Of a DNA stretch of 64,000 nucleotides, positions 40,001-55,000 are shown piece after piece. Each line of letters starts with the position of its first letter. Position 1 is the stretch's first letter. Under the pieces are notes generated by a model, which ran no database searches, was not told where the DNA came from, and worked only from the letters and a program-made list of their open reading frames with translations. The DNA lies in assembly GCA_039619475.1 (NCBI GenBank), contig CM077116.1, forward strand, positions 7,426,501 through 7,490,500, written 5' to 3'. This stretch comes from Icerya purchasi. Its lineage: Eukaryota > Arthropoda > Insecta > Hemiptera > Monophlebidae. A program made the translations under genes and the position numbers.

Positions 40001-43000
40001 TGTGAACTACGTGTAATTCTCTTAAATGATCTTAGTGTCGCGTCAAGATTATTATGCAGATGATCACTGATAACTACTTATTTTGTAAGACATATTAGTT
40101 GGTTGGCGGTAAGGTTTTATTCGAATGGAATTCAGTTTAAACCAAATTGCGCATAATTAAAATATCGAAAATATTTTCATTTACATAAACTAGCCCAAAT
40201 AAATAAATTAATAATAAAGGAAAGAAAAGTAGTACGCAAAATTCTGGGACCGAGGTTTGATAAGGAAATTTGGAAAAAAATGAGTAATAAGGAAGTATAT
40301 GAGCATACTGAAGATATTATCAGCACAATGAAAAGAAGGAGATTAAACTATTATAGTCATTTAAAAAGCATGGAGGCAAAACGTTTAACAAAAAGGATTT
40401 TCGAATACTTTGATAAAAACCCTAAAACGCAAATTTCATGGTTCCGAGAAGTTAAGAAAGATTTTGAGGAAGTGACCATCACGGAGGATGACATTATTAA
40501 CAGAAACAGGTTTAGAAATAAAATTAATATATTCCGGAGTTTTGAAGAGAATACGAAGAAGAAAACTGGTGCCAAATGGACAGATGAAAGGAAGGAGAAA
40601 CATAGCCAAACAGGGAAGAAATACTGGAATGAAAGAAGAGGAAGAAACAGCCATCATGAAGATATTTCACGTGGTCCATAGTTGGCCAATTCGAATAATA
40701 GTAAAAGCCAAAGCATAAAAGTAAAATTAAGTATATATTACATTTCTAATTAGTAATAAATGGAAAAATTATTAAATAAACAGATTTATAAATAATATAA
40801 AATCTAAAATATGCAGTGAAATTATAAAATTTTTATCGACTTTGAAAATAAGAAGTTTACATGTAAACCTAAAAGTTGATGAATTAAATTTTCCAGTGAT
40901 ATTAATGTAATAGTTATATGAAAAGAAATATAATTTTGAAAGTACAGAGAGGTTTTATTGTGGACTTCTGTAAATTATAATTTATTTATCCAATGTGTAT
41001 TTTTCTGGATCACTAATTAATAGTACTCTTAAACTGTATTAAATTCATTTTTACCGTTAACAATATTGCCACTCAAGTATAGATTCTCTCTACAAACGAG
41101 TTTAAAACAAAAAATAGTACACGGCACAGTTATCGAGCATTTTTGCATAACTTAAAGGCTGACTACATTACATTGAAATCACAGGGGCTGCTTAATACTT
41201 CGGCCTGATTTAGACGAAAACCATATAAATTAACCAACTTAAATAGAATTGTATGAAAAATCTAAACTTTACGAAATTATTCAGTATATAGTAGACCGAT
41301 TTGTTTCTTTTGCAAATGTACCAAATCTCATGAAATTTAAATTGGATTATACGTCTACGGTTTATTTTATTTCTCAGCTCGTTAGAAGTGATTAAATTTG
41401 CCTAATACCATGTATTTTATTGCAACTAGATTCGCTTTGGTGACTTCTCAATATTTTTTAATTGCTTGTTATATCAATTTTAACATTTATCTTCTTCAGT
41501 TCAAGTCAAATCTATTATTCGGTTTTAATGCTATTGAACCTATTTTCTTTCGATACAGCTAAATATTTTATCTTTAGCCGTTCAATATTTTAATCATAAC
41601 GCAACTATCTTTTCTCAAGCGTTATCTCAGTTAAATTTCAAACATAAACTTAAACTCACAAAACACTTTAAAAAAAAACAAAACACTCTTCTGTACTGCA
41701 AATAAAGCTTGTTATATCGTTATTAATTCTATTAGAAAACTCTCTATAGAGAATCGAAATATTCAGATAAAGTAATGTGCGATGTTGTTATCATTAAGAT
41801 TATCATTTTTTACTTCTTTCATTTAATTTTTTGAGCTTTATGCAATAAAATTAGCTTTGGCTAATGTAATAACGTCAAGATGTCTGCTTCCTCAAACCTG
41901 TCGAGATTCACTAAATCTTTCTATTCAAAAATATAAAATCCATCAACATCCGATAGCAAAAGACATTATTCGCACGTTGCTGTTGTTTAACATTTACGTT
42001 TCATTACTTGGACTCCATTATATATTGTCATTCAAGATAATTCTCGTAAATATCTTAGTCAAGGAAGGTTCCATTTTAAATCCATATGCCTACTGATATC
42101 GTTAGTTGCGTATCTTATAACTTACGCGATATGTAAATTTCGTGATATATAGCAATTACGATGTACAGCTCGTCGGAATAACCAAAAAAAACATTTCATT
42201 GATTCGCTATTCTGCTCGTCTTCGGACGACTATTCTTGTGTAACAAACAAAAAAAGAAACGGTTGTTACAGACTTCGGTTTGATCACATCAAATTAATAT
42301 ATTTCGTTTTTATCATAGGTGCAAAATTTTCGTTAGTTCATTTACACGTAATGATTTGGTAAAACTCCTCTTATAAAAATTATTTACTTATTACTTTTAT
42401 TTTATTTGTTTATTATGAAATATAAATGTTTCTTTCTATTTATTTTGTTTCAATTGATATTTCAGAAAACTATTTATCATTTCTTCTAAGAATGTTTAAT
42501 TTTTCAGATCTTGTTTATTGCATCAAATTAACGAATGTGGTTCGGTGGAATATCCATTAAGTGATCTAGTGGCGTTAGGAAGCGTCATATCCGTAGCTGG
42601 ATATCGGACAGATAAGGACGAATCGTTACTTCGTTCTTTGCCGGATGCGGTGCATTCAGTCATACAGAAGTGGGCCAATATCATCTTCCCTGATTTTAAT
42701 ATCGTTAGTTGTTTTTGTTTTTTTTGCCTTCTTTATAATCTCTATATATTATATTATATATGTACGAGTATATAAATTGCTGTTCTTTTTTCACGTTAAT
42801 TAATGTTGTTTACTAATTTTTAACCGACTTCAAAAAAGGAGGAGTTATTCAATTCGATTGTATTTTTTTTTTTATTATTTTTTTTATGTGTGTTACCTCA
42901 GAACTTTCTTCTAGATAAACCGATTTTGATGGTTCTTCTTTTATTTGAAAGGCGCTGTTTCTCATGTGGTCCCATTTAAATTTGATCAAGATCTGAAGTT

Positions 43001-46000
43001 TTTGAGTTATCCTTAATAATGCGGGAGGTTGAAGCTTTTTGGATGCTTTTCATTCATGATTGTTTTCACTGTCGGATTAGATTTATTGACTTAAAATACT
43101 ATAAATTTGCCAAATTACCATGGAAATGTAACTTTTGATGTTTTTACCGTGGAAATATCTGTTCTTATTAAAATGTTTTAATTTAATTGAATAAAAATGC
43201 ATTAAAAAGTAAAAAATAAAATGCTTTTTTACAAAAAATAAATACCGACTTCAAGGTTTATTATAAAAATTTAGAAGTGCACCAAAAAGTAAAAAAGAAT
43301 TACTCCCGATAAAAAATATATATCAGAGTGATATAACTTAAGGTGATATCGTAATTCTTATACAACATTAACTTTTTGGAGTTGGCATCAAATTCATATT
43401 AAAATAATAATTAAAAACTGCATTGAATGTTCATTAAATTGTTTCTAGATATAGTAACATGAATTTAATTCCAACTCCATAATGTTGTATAAGAATTACG
43501 ATATCACCTTAAGTTATATCACTCTGATATATATTTTTTATCGGGAGTAATTCTTTTTTACTTTTTGGTGCACTTCTAAATTTTTATAATAAACCTTGAA
43601 GTCGGTATTTATTTTTTGTAAAAAAGCATTTTATCTTTTTGGTTTATTTATATATTTCGCTGGTGTATACTCTTACAGTTCATATTAATTTTGAAGTAAA
43701 TTTCGCTAATTACAAAATTTCGACTTTAAATATTAAATTACGACAAAAGGGAAAATTTATATTAAATCATTGAAATAGGCCGGAGGCCTTTGATGTATAA
43801 ATCTTTAAAGCTCTTACAGTGAATACTTATAATAAATAAATTGCGGACACAACTGTGTTAGAAAGAATTATATTTGCTTAACGTTTCGGCCAGCTTACAC
43901 TGACCATCATCCTATCATCCTTCTGATGATGGTCAGTATAAGCTGGTCAAAACGTTAAGCAAATACAATTCTTTCTAATAAAATTGTGTCCGAAATTTAT
44001 TTATTAAGTCCTTGATTGATGCAAGACTTCACGACTCACTTTTTTTTCCTTGAGCAAGGCATCCGAAATCCAGGTGGTAGATGTGGCGGTAAGTTCATGC
44101 AGATGGTAATAGACAATCGAGAGAAAAGTTCACAACAATATTGAAAATATACAATCTAGAAATCCCTATATTATTATATTCGCTTTTTAAATTTTAAATT
44201 TTTTTATATTTACACAAAGGAGTTATAAAAATATTTACAAAGATTATAGAATTTTGTTTAAATATCAGGCACGAAAAACTTTAATTAGAATATCGAACTT
44301 TTGCATAAAACAGTAATTGTTTGATATTATTCAGCACAATGTTTTCGGAGGTAGCGTTATAACAAATATTGATTTGGTTCGAAATTGTTGTACTCTCGTA
44401 ATTTAACGAGATCTGGCGTAATTAACACGATGTGTTTATTAACTGTTTCTGTTCTTGTCCTTTAGAGTAATTTAGTTTGGTAACACTGGAACTTATATAA
44501 AATTTGTGTATACATTTGTCTGGTTTTCGACTTTAAATCATCTAAGAAAATTTATTCCACCGATAATAATTATTTTCAATTTTTTTATTATAGAGCGGCT
44601 GCATAAACGTTGCTGAATCATTCGCTTTATCGGTGATGAACTTTCACATGGCAGCTACCACAAATTATGAACACTTCTCGTTAAATCCTTCTTTGAAGCA
44701 CCTATTACATACACTCGTAAAATTTGTTTGTGATCATATCATGTAAGTTTTATTATTTTATTAAAATATATTATTTTATCTATTAATACGACTAAAGCGC
44801 ATGCTTGCCGAATATTTACCATTTTACAAATATAAATTTTCGTAAATTTTGCTATTATTGGCTGGTTTTTTTTGCTTCCTAAACTACACAGCATTTTTCT
44901 TTTTATATGATAACATAATTCTTTCCTCACATCGTCAGTAATTTTTACCTTTCTGTTTAACTTATTTCCTTTTTTTTTTTTTTTTTTGGTAATTAAGCTT
45001 CAGCGGAATTTTAAGTACATTACTTGAAATGCTAGTTTATAAAATAATAATCGATGACTTTACTATATTTTAGAAAAATGAAAAACGAAAATGGTTTACA
45101 TGATAAAGTTGCGGACGCTGTAGCTCCGTTATTGTTGGATGTATCTACTGCATCATATTTGCGTCCATTTATAAGCACGATTCTAACATCAATTCTGGGA
45201 GATGAAACTGGTCAAAAATATCAGGTCAGAGTGCAGAAGTTTATTTTCCAGCATATATTTACGTTACTGTTGAACTATACAAATTCGCCTACAACATATG
45301 AAAAGTAAGACTCTTGTTTATCATTTTATTTGTTTTTTTTGTTACGTGACAATCTCAATTTAAATATAAGATATTGTAATTTTAGCATGAATAAATTATT
45401 GACCTCGAATGAAGCGGTTGTACTTTCATTATACGTAAACGTCTGAAAAATAATGTAACGACAAGTATAATTTAGATAACACATTATTCTAAATTTCATA
45501 CAATGCTCTCGTCGTTTATCTAACTGAATCTACTTCGAACATGGAGTAACTTCGTGAACCGATTAAAACTTTTAATTTCATGATATTCGATAAGGAATAA
45601 AATCTGGCAGTTGTAGAAAGATGAGAAGCTGTATTAATCTTTATTTTAAAACTTCTGCTGGAATTTTATCGCATCCTGTAGCCTTGCTATTTTTCATGCA
45701 TTTGATAGCTCGTTCCACTTCGCACTGCAGTATTTCTGGGCCTTGGTCCTCGCTATTTACTATATTTGTTTGGAGTACTGGTCATTGATCATTGAATAGG
45801 TCCTTTACATATTGCTTCCACGTTTCTACCAGTTTTTCTTGGTCTATAATTACTTCACCTCTAAGTAATTGATTTTTTTTTTTCGTTACTTCTGTTTTCA
45901 GAGTTACACGTTAATTACGTACATTCCACGAAATATTTTTAAAACAATAACTTTTATAGTGTTATTTACGTTATTTTTTAAAATGCATTTATATATATAT

Positions 46001-49000
46001 TTTACGGTCGAAAATTTGAGTCAAAAATAAATCATTCTATATATTTTAAAAATACGGTACATTTTATTTTGATTTTAGTATGAATATTCACGATACAATT
46101 TTGTATGAATGCATGACGTGGATTGAACAATTAGTAAGTGATCCAAACGGTAGGTTAGCTATCCAAACATTTTTCGATGATCATAAACGAAATCCGATGT
46201 ACGGTTTGCAGTCAGTGTTGATATCTATTATAAGCCCGAAAATCAACGGATCAAAAGTTTACATTCTATGCGTCTTACAGACGTTTAACAAATTATTTTC
46301 TATCGGTTAGTACTATTTTTATTATTATCGTTATTAATTTTAATTTTTATTATTAATTTTGACATTAGCGAGGTAAAATTTAAATTTCCGTTAAATATTT
46401 AATTCGTTGTGTAACCTTTTCATCGTAAAAAATTGTAGAAGGTAAATGGATAAAAAAAAAAACAAAAATAAGTTTAAAAGTAAGACGGAAATTTCTCGAA
46501 TGAAAGTTGGTTTTTTGGTTACTTTTTAAATGGAACTCAGTTAAAATATGTAATAAATGTTTTGTTTTTTCGTAATCACGTCGTAGTACTAATTCTACAA
46601 AGTAATTAGCTTAAAAATGAATAGAATTTATTTATCACAATTATAAAATTACTTAAAATTGGCCGATACGTTTCGCCGATTCAGAGCAGTGTAAATAATT
46701 TTTTAAAATTAGACCAAAAATTAATGTGGATATATTTAAAATAATCATTTGGTGATAACGACGAATGAAAAAGTTATAATTGCAGCGTACTGAAAATGTA
46801 AAAAAAATACAATTGAAATAAGTTTTTATTTTGAAATAAGAGTTATTTTCGAATTTATATACATTAATTATTATACGCTTCAATTTATTAAAATAAGATT
46901 ACTTCAAATTTAGCGAATGAATTTCTGTATTCTGCGTTTTTATTGATTTTGTTTATAAAGTATTTAAAATAAATCATTTGAAGTTATAAAACATGAAAAC
47001 GATAATTTTTCATTTGTCTATAGGTCTAACAAGTCTGTCACTATTTTTTTTATTTATTTTTTTTTGCTATAACCACTCATAAGATTAAGCGTCTTTGTAC
47101 ATCCAATCGTAATGTTAACTGTGCTGATGTGTACCTGTGTAATTATATAAGCTTCAAAGTTGTTCTTGTTTTAAGTATCAGCCAAAAATAACGAAAATGT
47201 ACTTAATGTAATGATGAAAACCAATCTTCAGTAAAGGATCTCCAAATTCTCGGTTCGTTTTTTTTTAAAACGGACGCAAATATTGCATAGATATTAGTGA
47301 TCGCGCATTGTCCTGTTAATAAATTTTGTCTTTTCATCGAAACATTTTCACTTTACAGCCGAAACCAATTCCGAAACAGTCACTATGCAAAAGTTAATGG
47401 AATGTGTACCGTACATAGCGGAGTACAGTAAATCGGATCGCGATTTATTATTTTATCAAATTATTATCGGTCACTATTTTCCAAGTATAAGGATGCTACA
47501 AGAGGTCATTGCTGATCTGCGTGCTAAATATAGCGTTAAGAGCGGAAGCGGTCATGAGAACGACAGTGATGATGATTCGAAACCCGATTCAAATCATCAC
47601 GATATGAAAGAAATCGTTTCAAAAGATGCAAACGTTGCTATAAGGAAAGCCAGTAGCGAGTTTTTAGAACACCTCACTATAATTATAAGACAAAGGTATG
47701 ATAAATTTTCTCTGAAAAATATTGATAAACTATAAATATACATCAATTATATTTTAAGAAAAGGATTACTATTCTTTTTTAGAATTTGACTTTTATATTG
47801 TATTAATTTGTATAAATGAAACTAAATTAGTTGGAAATGTAAGCAAACAGAGAACCTTATTTCATTAAAAGTCATTTACATCCTTTGACTTACTAATATG
47901 TAAGAAAAAAAAATTATTTAAATTAGATTATTTTCTTCATTATTAACATAAGCTAAAATGCGTTTATATAAATTGAAAATTAAAAGCCGAAGACAAGTTA
48001 AAGAAAGTACATTTTATGGATCAGAGTGTACTGAATTCCTTTTAAAATCGTAAACATTCTTACCGTGATATGATCGCTTTGTAAATTTTATTTAATTCAA
48101 AATTAGATTAATAAAAATAGTGCGACGAAATCGTTTAATTTGCATTTTTTTTATAACTTTCTGAAGCGATATTGAAAACAAGGATTATTTGGCTTACGTA
48201 ATATTGGAATCATTGATACCTGTTGCTTCTGATGTATTATTAATTTTGAACGGTTGCGGCTTTGATGAAGTAATGAAGTCGATGATATCTTTTGCGGATA
48301 TTGCTGGTTTCAAAGGTCATATTTTATTATTCAAATCTGCACTTAATTGGATCAGCCAACAGTACGTATCTAATTAAAATTCATATTATTTAATTGGTAA
48401 TTTATACATAATGGAATTTTTAATTTTTTTTTTTTTTTTCTTCGTCCGGGATATAAGACATAATTTAATGAAGAATTAAAAGAAAAATTTTATTGAAGTT
48501 GATAATGTAGAGAATTTCCTTGGTCAAAATAACCAACTGTTAATAAATTAAATAAAACTATATGAGCGTAGCGGATGATACATCGGTATGTATGTAGTTT
48601 AATGGCAAATGAACTGTTTTTTCGTCAGTACTCTTAAGATTATATCAATCGGACGATCGCTTTCCCGAATTTTCTTTATATATGTTAGAGTTTTGCAATA
48701 GGTAACCGAAAATACCGAGCTCTATACCTTCAAGCTTCATTGGTTTAACCTCCTGCTGAAAACTCGTTAAGTCAGTTTTTACGTTAAATATGGCCTGAAT
48801 TTTAATTTGAAAAAGTTTTTACGATGTATCTGAAGTAAAGGTATTATCTATCTTTGTGTTTTGTAATATAATCTATTTGAAACTACTAAAGAAAGGACAA
48901 AATAATTTAGTAAGATACAGGATTCTAACATGAATTTGTCTACGTTATGCAGTGTGTTTAGTAGTGTATATAATTATTTTGTCTCAAAGAAGTGAAAATA

Positions 49001-52000
49001 AAATCGTAAAGTAAAATAGTCCGCTTCAGTTTCATTTACGTTCCAAAAACATTTTCTAAATACTACCGTGTGTAATGTGTCTATTTTAATGTCACTATAT
49101 TTGTATGTATGTTTTGTGCATAATCACAGACCGTGTACTGACCATGAACGATATGTGTATTGCAGAGTATAAAATAAGGTACATAGTAGGCAACGATAAT
49201 ATACCCTAGTGGAAGCTTAATGTCGCTTAGTAAACAGCGATTTTCTAGAGTTATTTAATACTAAAAAAATATTGCGATAATGGTCAATATTCTTAAACAA
49301 CGAATTAACATATCTATATTATTACGTGTATTTTTTCATAATTCAAAATTGTTGTTTCTATACAGTTTATATGTATATATTGTACATTTTAAACCGAAAA
49401 AAGGAGCTCGGTGTAGTAAATTGTTCCGAACTTTTTGTACATACCTAAACAGTAGAATTATTCTACTATATTACCTTACAAAATTACATCCAACTGTAAA
49501 ACACATATTTACGGATTGGAAATAACAAGATGTTTAATTTAATATTCATAATCCAAAATTAATTATAAATTGTAATGTCGTCTAGTGAAAATTGTTTGAA
49601 ATATCCTTTAGTGAATTGTAAAAGATGTTGATTTACATTTAAATGTCTTTGAGAAAATAAAATCGTCTTCAAGGGTAATTGCATGTTTTTTTTAATTGTT
49701 ACAAAATATTTTTAAGTGATTTATGATTAACTAAATAATTTTACAAAAAATAATTTATGTAACTGTTTAGTATTTTGCGCCATTTGCCTAATTGCAAACA
49801 TCTATTTACACCACGCGCATTCTTAGAAAGAGGTCACCAAAATATTCATTGAACATTTCTTTATTATATTTTATCCTTCCTTACGTCTGTAAATGTATTT
49901 TAAAATTGAAATTTATTTTATATGGCAGTTATATCGAGCTTTTCTGTGCATATTACATTGTACATTATATTTTTTCATTCCTTTTTATATACACTCATTT
50001 GTATTTTTCTCTTGACCATCGTTTTATTCTCGTCTTCCATGTTCCTATTATTTTGAATTATATTTTCGAGTCATTGTTTACATACTATAGTAGTAGAATT
50101 CGATTATCTTGGACAGGAAAAACAAAAAAACATCACTCCTTTAACATTAATTTCTTAATATTGTTTCAATTTTTTTTTTCTTTACGTTTATTCTTCTCAT
50201 TTTATCCCCGATTTATGAACACTTTAAGTTGTGGTATTAATCTGTATTGATAGATCGTCTTTGGAAAAATGTGTCGGTTCAAGCCAAAATTTCATTCTGT
50301 TATTTATTATTTTTAAATGTTTATTCTGCAATTAATTGATACTGTTAAGTTTATTTTTTCTGTTTTCTGGTATGCAAAGCAACTTATATCGTATAAAAAT
50401 TCGATATTATGAATTATTATTTTTGGCTTAACTGCAGGGAATTTGTACTATATGTTATTATGCGGTACAATTTAATAATACAGATTAATTTCATATGTGG
50501 ATTTCAATACAATAGTTACGTCTTTTTAATAGTTTTTCGTTTTCTGTGAGTGTGTGTTGCAGTAATTGCATAGTAATTTTTTATTATTCGTATTTTTGTG
50601 TTATCGTTTTGTACGTCTTCTATAATGTACTGATGATAATTGTGTATTTTTTTAACAAGTTAATAGTTATTATAAAGTCAATTTTTTTTTCTGTTGTAAT
50701 ATCTCGATAAACATGTCCATTTGTTTGAACTATTTGTAAATATACCGTTATGCAGACATGTGCGTTTACCAATAAGTTGTAAATTATATCGGGTAATTAA
50801 TTGCAAATTATAAAATTTGTGACATGGTTCTGTTTTTAGGAAAATCTATCTACACACCGAGGATATTTTAGTAAACTTAAAAACAGCGGATAATAGCGGC
50901 GAACATTTAGTGCTGGCTGAATCTATTTGTTACATTTTGAATTATGTAAGCGATGTGTTACAAATATTGTGTAGTTCATCATCAGGTCAGCTTTCATCGT
51001 TAATAAATTGGGATGCTGATATATTACCATCTGGTTTTGACCTAAATAACGATTGGTCCGATGAATTATATAATCGCGAAGAAAATGATGATGCGGAAAG
51101 CGCGGAAGACGATTCGGTAAATTAATCTTAAACTTTAAATTTATGACGTATTTTATTTTTCTATTTAAAATTCTCGCTGCTTTTCATTTTGTAGTATTAA
51201 TTTGACATCAGAAATTTTGTACACATATGGTGTACATGTATGTGTGTGTATGTATATAGTGTTTTAGAAAGCGATAATCTTTCTTCGACAGGCACTTTCG
51301 AAAAAATATAAAACGATGGTAATAATGTAGTATTTTTCCTTCTAGTTGATCAGCAGCTTACGAATCAATAGTGTAACGTTGAGATGAAAGAACAATTTTT
51401 CTAATAAAAGACTATATAAAATCTACTGCTTTTATTGTAATTTATACTGGTTTATATATTATAGAATATATTCTGTGCATACATCATGCAATATCATCAT
51501 CAGAATAGTTCGATCATTAATCTAATTTGATTATGTTCGCTGTTCTTCATTTGACCCGTATTTCCCGTTAAAATTTTTGTTTATATTTAATCTGTTCAAT
51601 ATGAAATTGAAAAATATATTGACGGCTAAATCAAAATTCTTCGAATTTTTCATAGCTTATACACACAATCCTAATTTAACTAGTGGTGACTTTTAGTTTT
51701 GAAGTTTTTTTAGAACTCGCAAGATTTAGTATCAATTATGAATGTACAGTAACTGAAGGAAAAAAATTACATTGTCCAATAAGTATGCCATGAAGGTATT
51801 TAGAAAACATTCAATCTTTTTGAACTTGATGGAAATCCAAATTGAAATTTATTATCACTATGCACATTTAAGATAAATTTTTTTGTACATTTTTAATGTT
51901 TATTTAAATTTTATTTGGATCGTATAAAATGTATGATCTACTTTCGTTGGCTTATTTTTTTAAAAAAGATCAGTGATAACTTACGTTGAGTTAGAAGGGA

Positions 52001-55000
52001 CATTTCCATTTCATACTTGTAAACTTATCACTATCGTTTCAAGTTTTGCTGCGAAGTCCATTAAGAAAAAAAGAATCCCAACTGTTAATATAATTTCTAA
52101 CACACTGTGTAAATAATACAAATATTTATAAATCGAAATAATCATCACTGTTTATTATCATTATTTGCGTTTTGTAGGATGAGGATAATTTATTTAATAA
52201 ATTGTGTACATTTACGATAACTCAAAAAGAGTTTATGAATCAACATTGGTACCATTGTCACACGTGCAAAATGATCGATAAAGTTGGAGTGTGTTCAATA
52301 TGTGCTCGTGTGTGCCACAAAGGTCATGATGTAACATATGCAAAATACGGAAATTTCTTCTGCGATTGTGGAGCAAAAAATGATGGATTCTGTTTGGTAA
52401 GTTTTTTTTCTATCGTTCAATAGCTACTATAATTGAAATTAATTGCGGAATTTCGTGTTCGGCATATTAAATTATGTTTACATATAGTGCGATAGCGAAC
52501 TACTGTGTCGTAAAATTATCGCATAATCTGGTAATTATCATTCGCAACAAAATTTACTTGTAGATGCTATCATTCTATCCCGATCTGAAAACCATTTGGT
52601 GAATTAATGTAAGGTTTCAAATATAAGTTCATTATTTATAATTTATGTTTTGGACAAAACGATTACGATTGAATGCAGCTGCGTACTGTGTAAATTTTTA
52701 AATTGCATAATGGAGTATGTAGCATTTTAATCTTTGAAAGCGATCAGGAATTTTTTTTTTCAATTATTTGTAAAAAAATGCCAAAATAGTGTTTATTCGT
52801 TTTGATCCAAAGGAAGAACTGAATTATTTGTAAGTTCTTCATTGTTTGTATAGTAAGCGGTTGTTAATATCAAAAGATTTAAAAGTATTAGTATTGTCAG
52901 TCAAAAATCAAGTATTTGATATTACTGTGATCAGTTTTTTAAAATCGAAAGCGATGAAACCTATTAATGATTATATTTTACGGCCTACTGGTTCCAGCGT
53001 GACCTGACTTGCGAAGTCTTGATTTGGTTCATCACTGATTAATACAGCCTTTAGAAGTATTAAATTTTTTGATGAACACTGGAAATAAGAATGGAATATT
53101 AAATAACTGAGTATTCGGCGTAATCGTAAAGAAAATATTTCCGGTTATATGGAGCTTAATTTTTAAACCGCAATATGTAAGAGATAATTACAACTGCGAT
53201 GAATATAGAAGGAGAAGAGACATATTTAAAATATTTCTTTCCACGTATACGATCACCAGATAATTCTAAATTGCGACATTTTTTTTTGGACTACGCCTGT
53301 TTTATTGTTTCGAGATTTTTCTAGATGATTCCGGAACGTCAATAGCGTTTACCTGTTAAAGTTAACGATTATGTTTTTCAAAAATGTGTTTTATTAAAAG
53401 GAAAAGCTGATCTTATTAACTTCTCCAAACAACCAATAAAAAAAAAATAATGTTGCATAGCTTGTTTAATATCGTTATCATTTTCATAAAAATCTGCAAA
53501 GCATTTCAGATATTCTTAGCTTCTTTATAACCAAACATGAAAAATGATAGGTCGATTGAAAATAGTCAAAACTGCTCATGGCGTGTTGGCTTTTTTGGTC
53601 AGATTTTTGTCTTTTACATTATTATTTTTTTTTAAAAATAATATTGATGTGAATACGTCCAACTTTAAGAATTTCATTATTTTTCTAATATTGTTTTCTC
53701 TTTTTGGTTTTGGTCTTTTCATTTGTCTTTTATTTTCTCACGGCTATTATGCACATGATCTCACCATTATCCATCTTTTTCAGCCATCATAATCTCCGTA
53801 TCATATTTTGTCATATATTTTTACTTGTATTATTTTTAGTGATTTGGATTAATTTGAAAAAGAAGAGGAGTAAAAATATTACTTTTTTTTTAATTAATAT
53901 TTTACATTATTACTTTTTAAATATACGATTTTGTACATTAGGCATTAACAAAACGTAGTGCAGAACCAAATGTTAAAGATGCCAGTACGTCTACGTCTAC
54001 TTCTCCAAGTCACGCACAAGTTGGTATGTCCTTTCCGGAGACTGCAATACCAAGTCCGCTTAGAAAACGCGTGTCGAGTCGCAGCGAAATGGACAAATTA
54101 TTGGATATAGCTTTATCAGTTAGAAGCTTACCAAAGGATAAGTATCGTCTGATGAATTTGGCCAAACAATTAGGTAATTTTTTTACGTATATGTCGAAGG
54201 GGTTTTCTGTACCTGTGAGGGGGCACGTATTCACAACCGTCATACTGACACAGAAAAGTCGGAAAATGTGTAAAAATATTAGTAGTCGTGAGTTATTCAC
54301 GAATATCAATGGATTTAATTTTCGAATTTGCATTATCCACCAGTGCGTGATAGCCGCCTGTTTACTTGTACAAGAACATTGTAAGGCGCCGAAATAAACA
54401 AAAAGCACGTGATATAATATCTAAAAGCAGCTGTCGTGAAATGTTTAAGTGGAAATTGTGCAAAAGAAAATAACATGTTTAAGGTGTTTTGTTCTACGAG
54501 TTCAGGGTATTTTGCCCAAGTTAATACGTGGTCTTAGGTTTTGTAGCTTACCGTATAGACTTGTGTATTAACCAAATTAAAATATTCACAAATTTATTTT
54601 AAAAACCCGTTCTTTAAAATATTTTCTTGCACAATGAATAATTTTCTTGGTAAGTTTCATATTGGTTTAAAATAAACCTTAACAGTTCTACTGAATCGAG
54701 AATTATACGATTTTTCGAGGTAATATTAATAGGTTCATTTATGTTTTTGAAAATAGAGCCATACAAAGAAGAATTTTTTGAATTGATATGGAACGATTCA
54801 ACTTCTGTTGATTCATTATTGAGTCTTTGCTTTATTTTCTCTTCCTTCGTTGAAACGATTTGTGCCAAAATTTCACCGGTCGGCTGTCATAAACGAGCCA
54901 AAGAAGCTTTGGACAGGTTGCATCATTCGGAGAAGTCATTCGACGTTTCCGACAAGTTAATGGTACGTATCTGATTATTGCATAAATGTTCAAATTTTTG

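Larger units (their letters stand above)
39491..42507 (+). other. UBR4 intron 22
   Basis: A 3.0-kb intron with a tRNA-like relic near 39650 and an RTE LINE 3' end at 40205-40681. 40690-42500 is AT-rich with nothing recognised. Confidence 0.8.
42704..44593 (+). other. UBR4 intron 23
   Basis: A 1.9-kb intron dominated by repeats: a unit opening with accgacttca at 42824, a long foldback (43216-43634) and a short-loop hairpin (43831-44005). Confidence 0.85.

Noticed and set aside
40357..40657. Minus-strand open frames opposite the RTE-like LINE end
   Set aside because: Antisense shadows of the plus-strand LINE ORF.
49792..50250. 152-codon open frame in intron 28
   Set aside because: Composition is that of T-rich noncoding DNA (Phe, Tyr, Leu, Ile, Ser), with no domain and no fit to UBR4.
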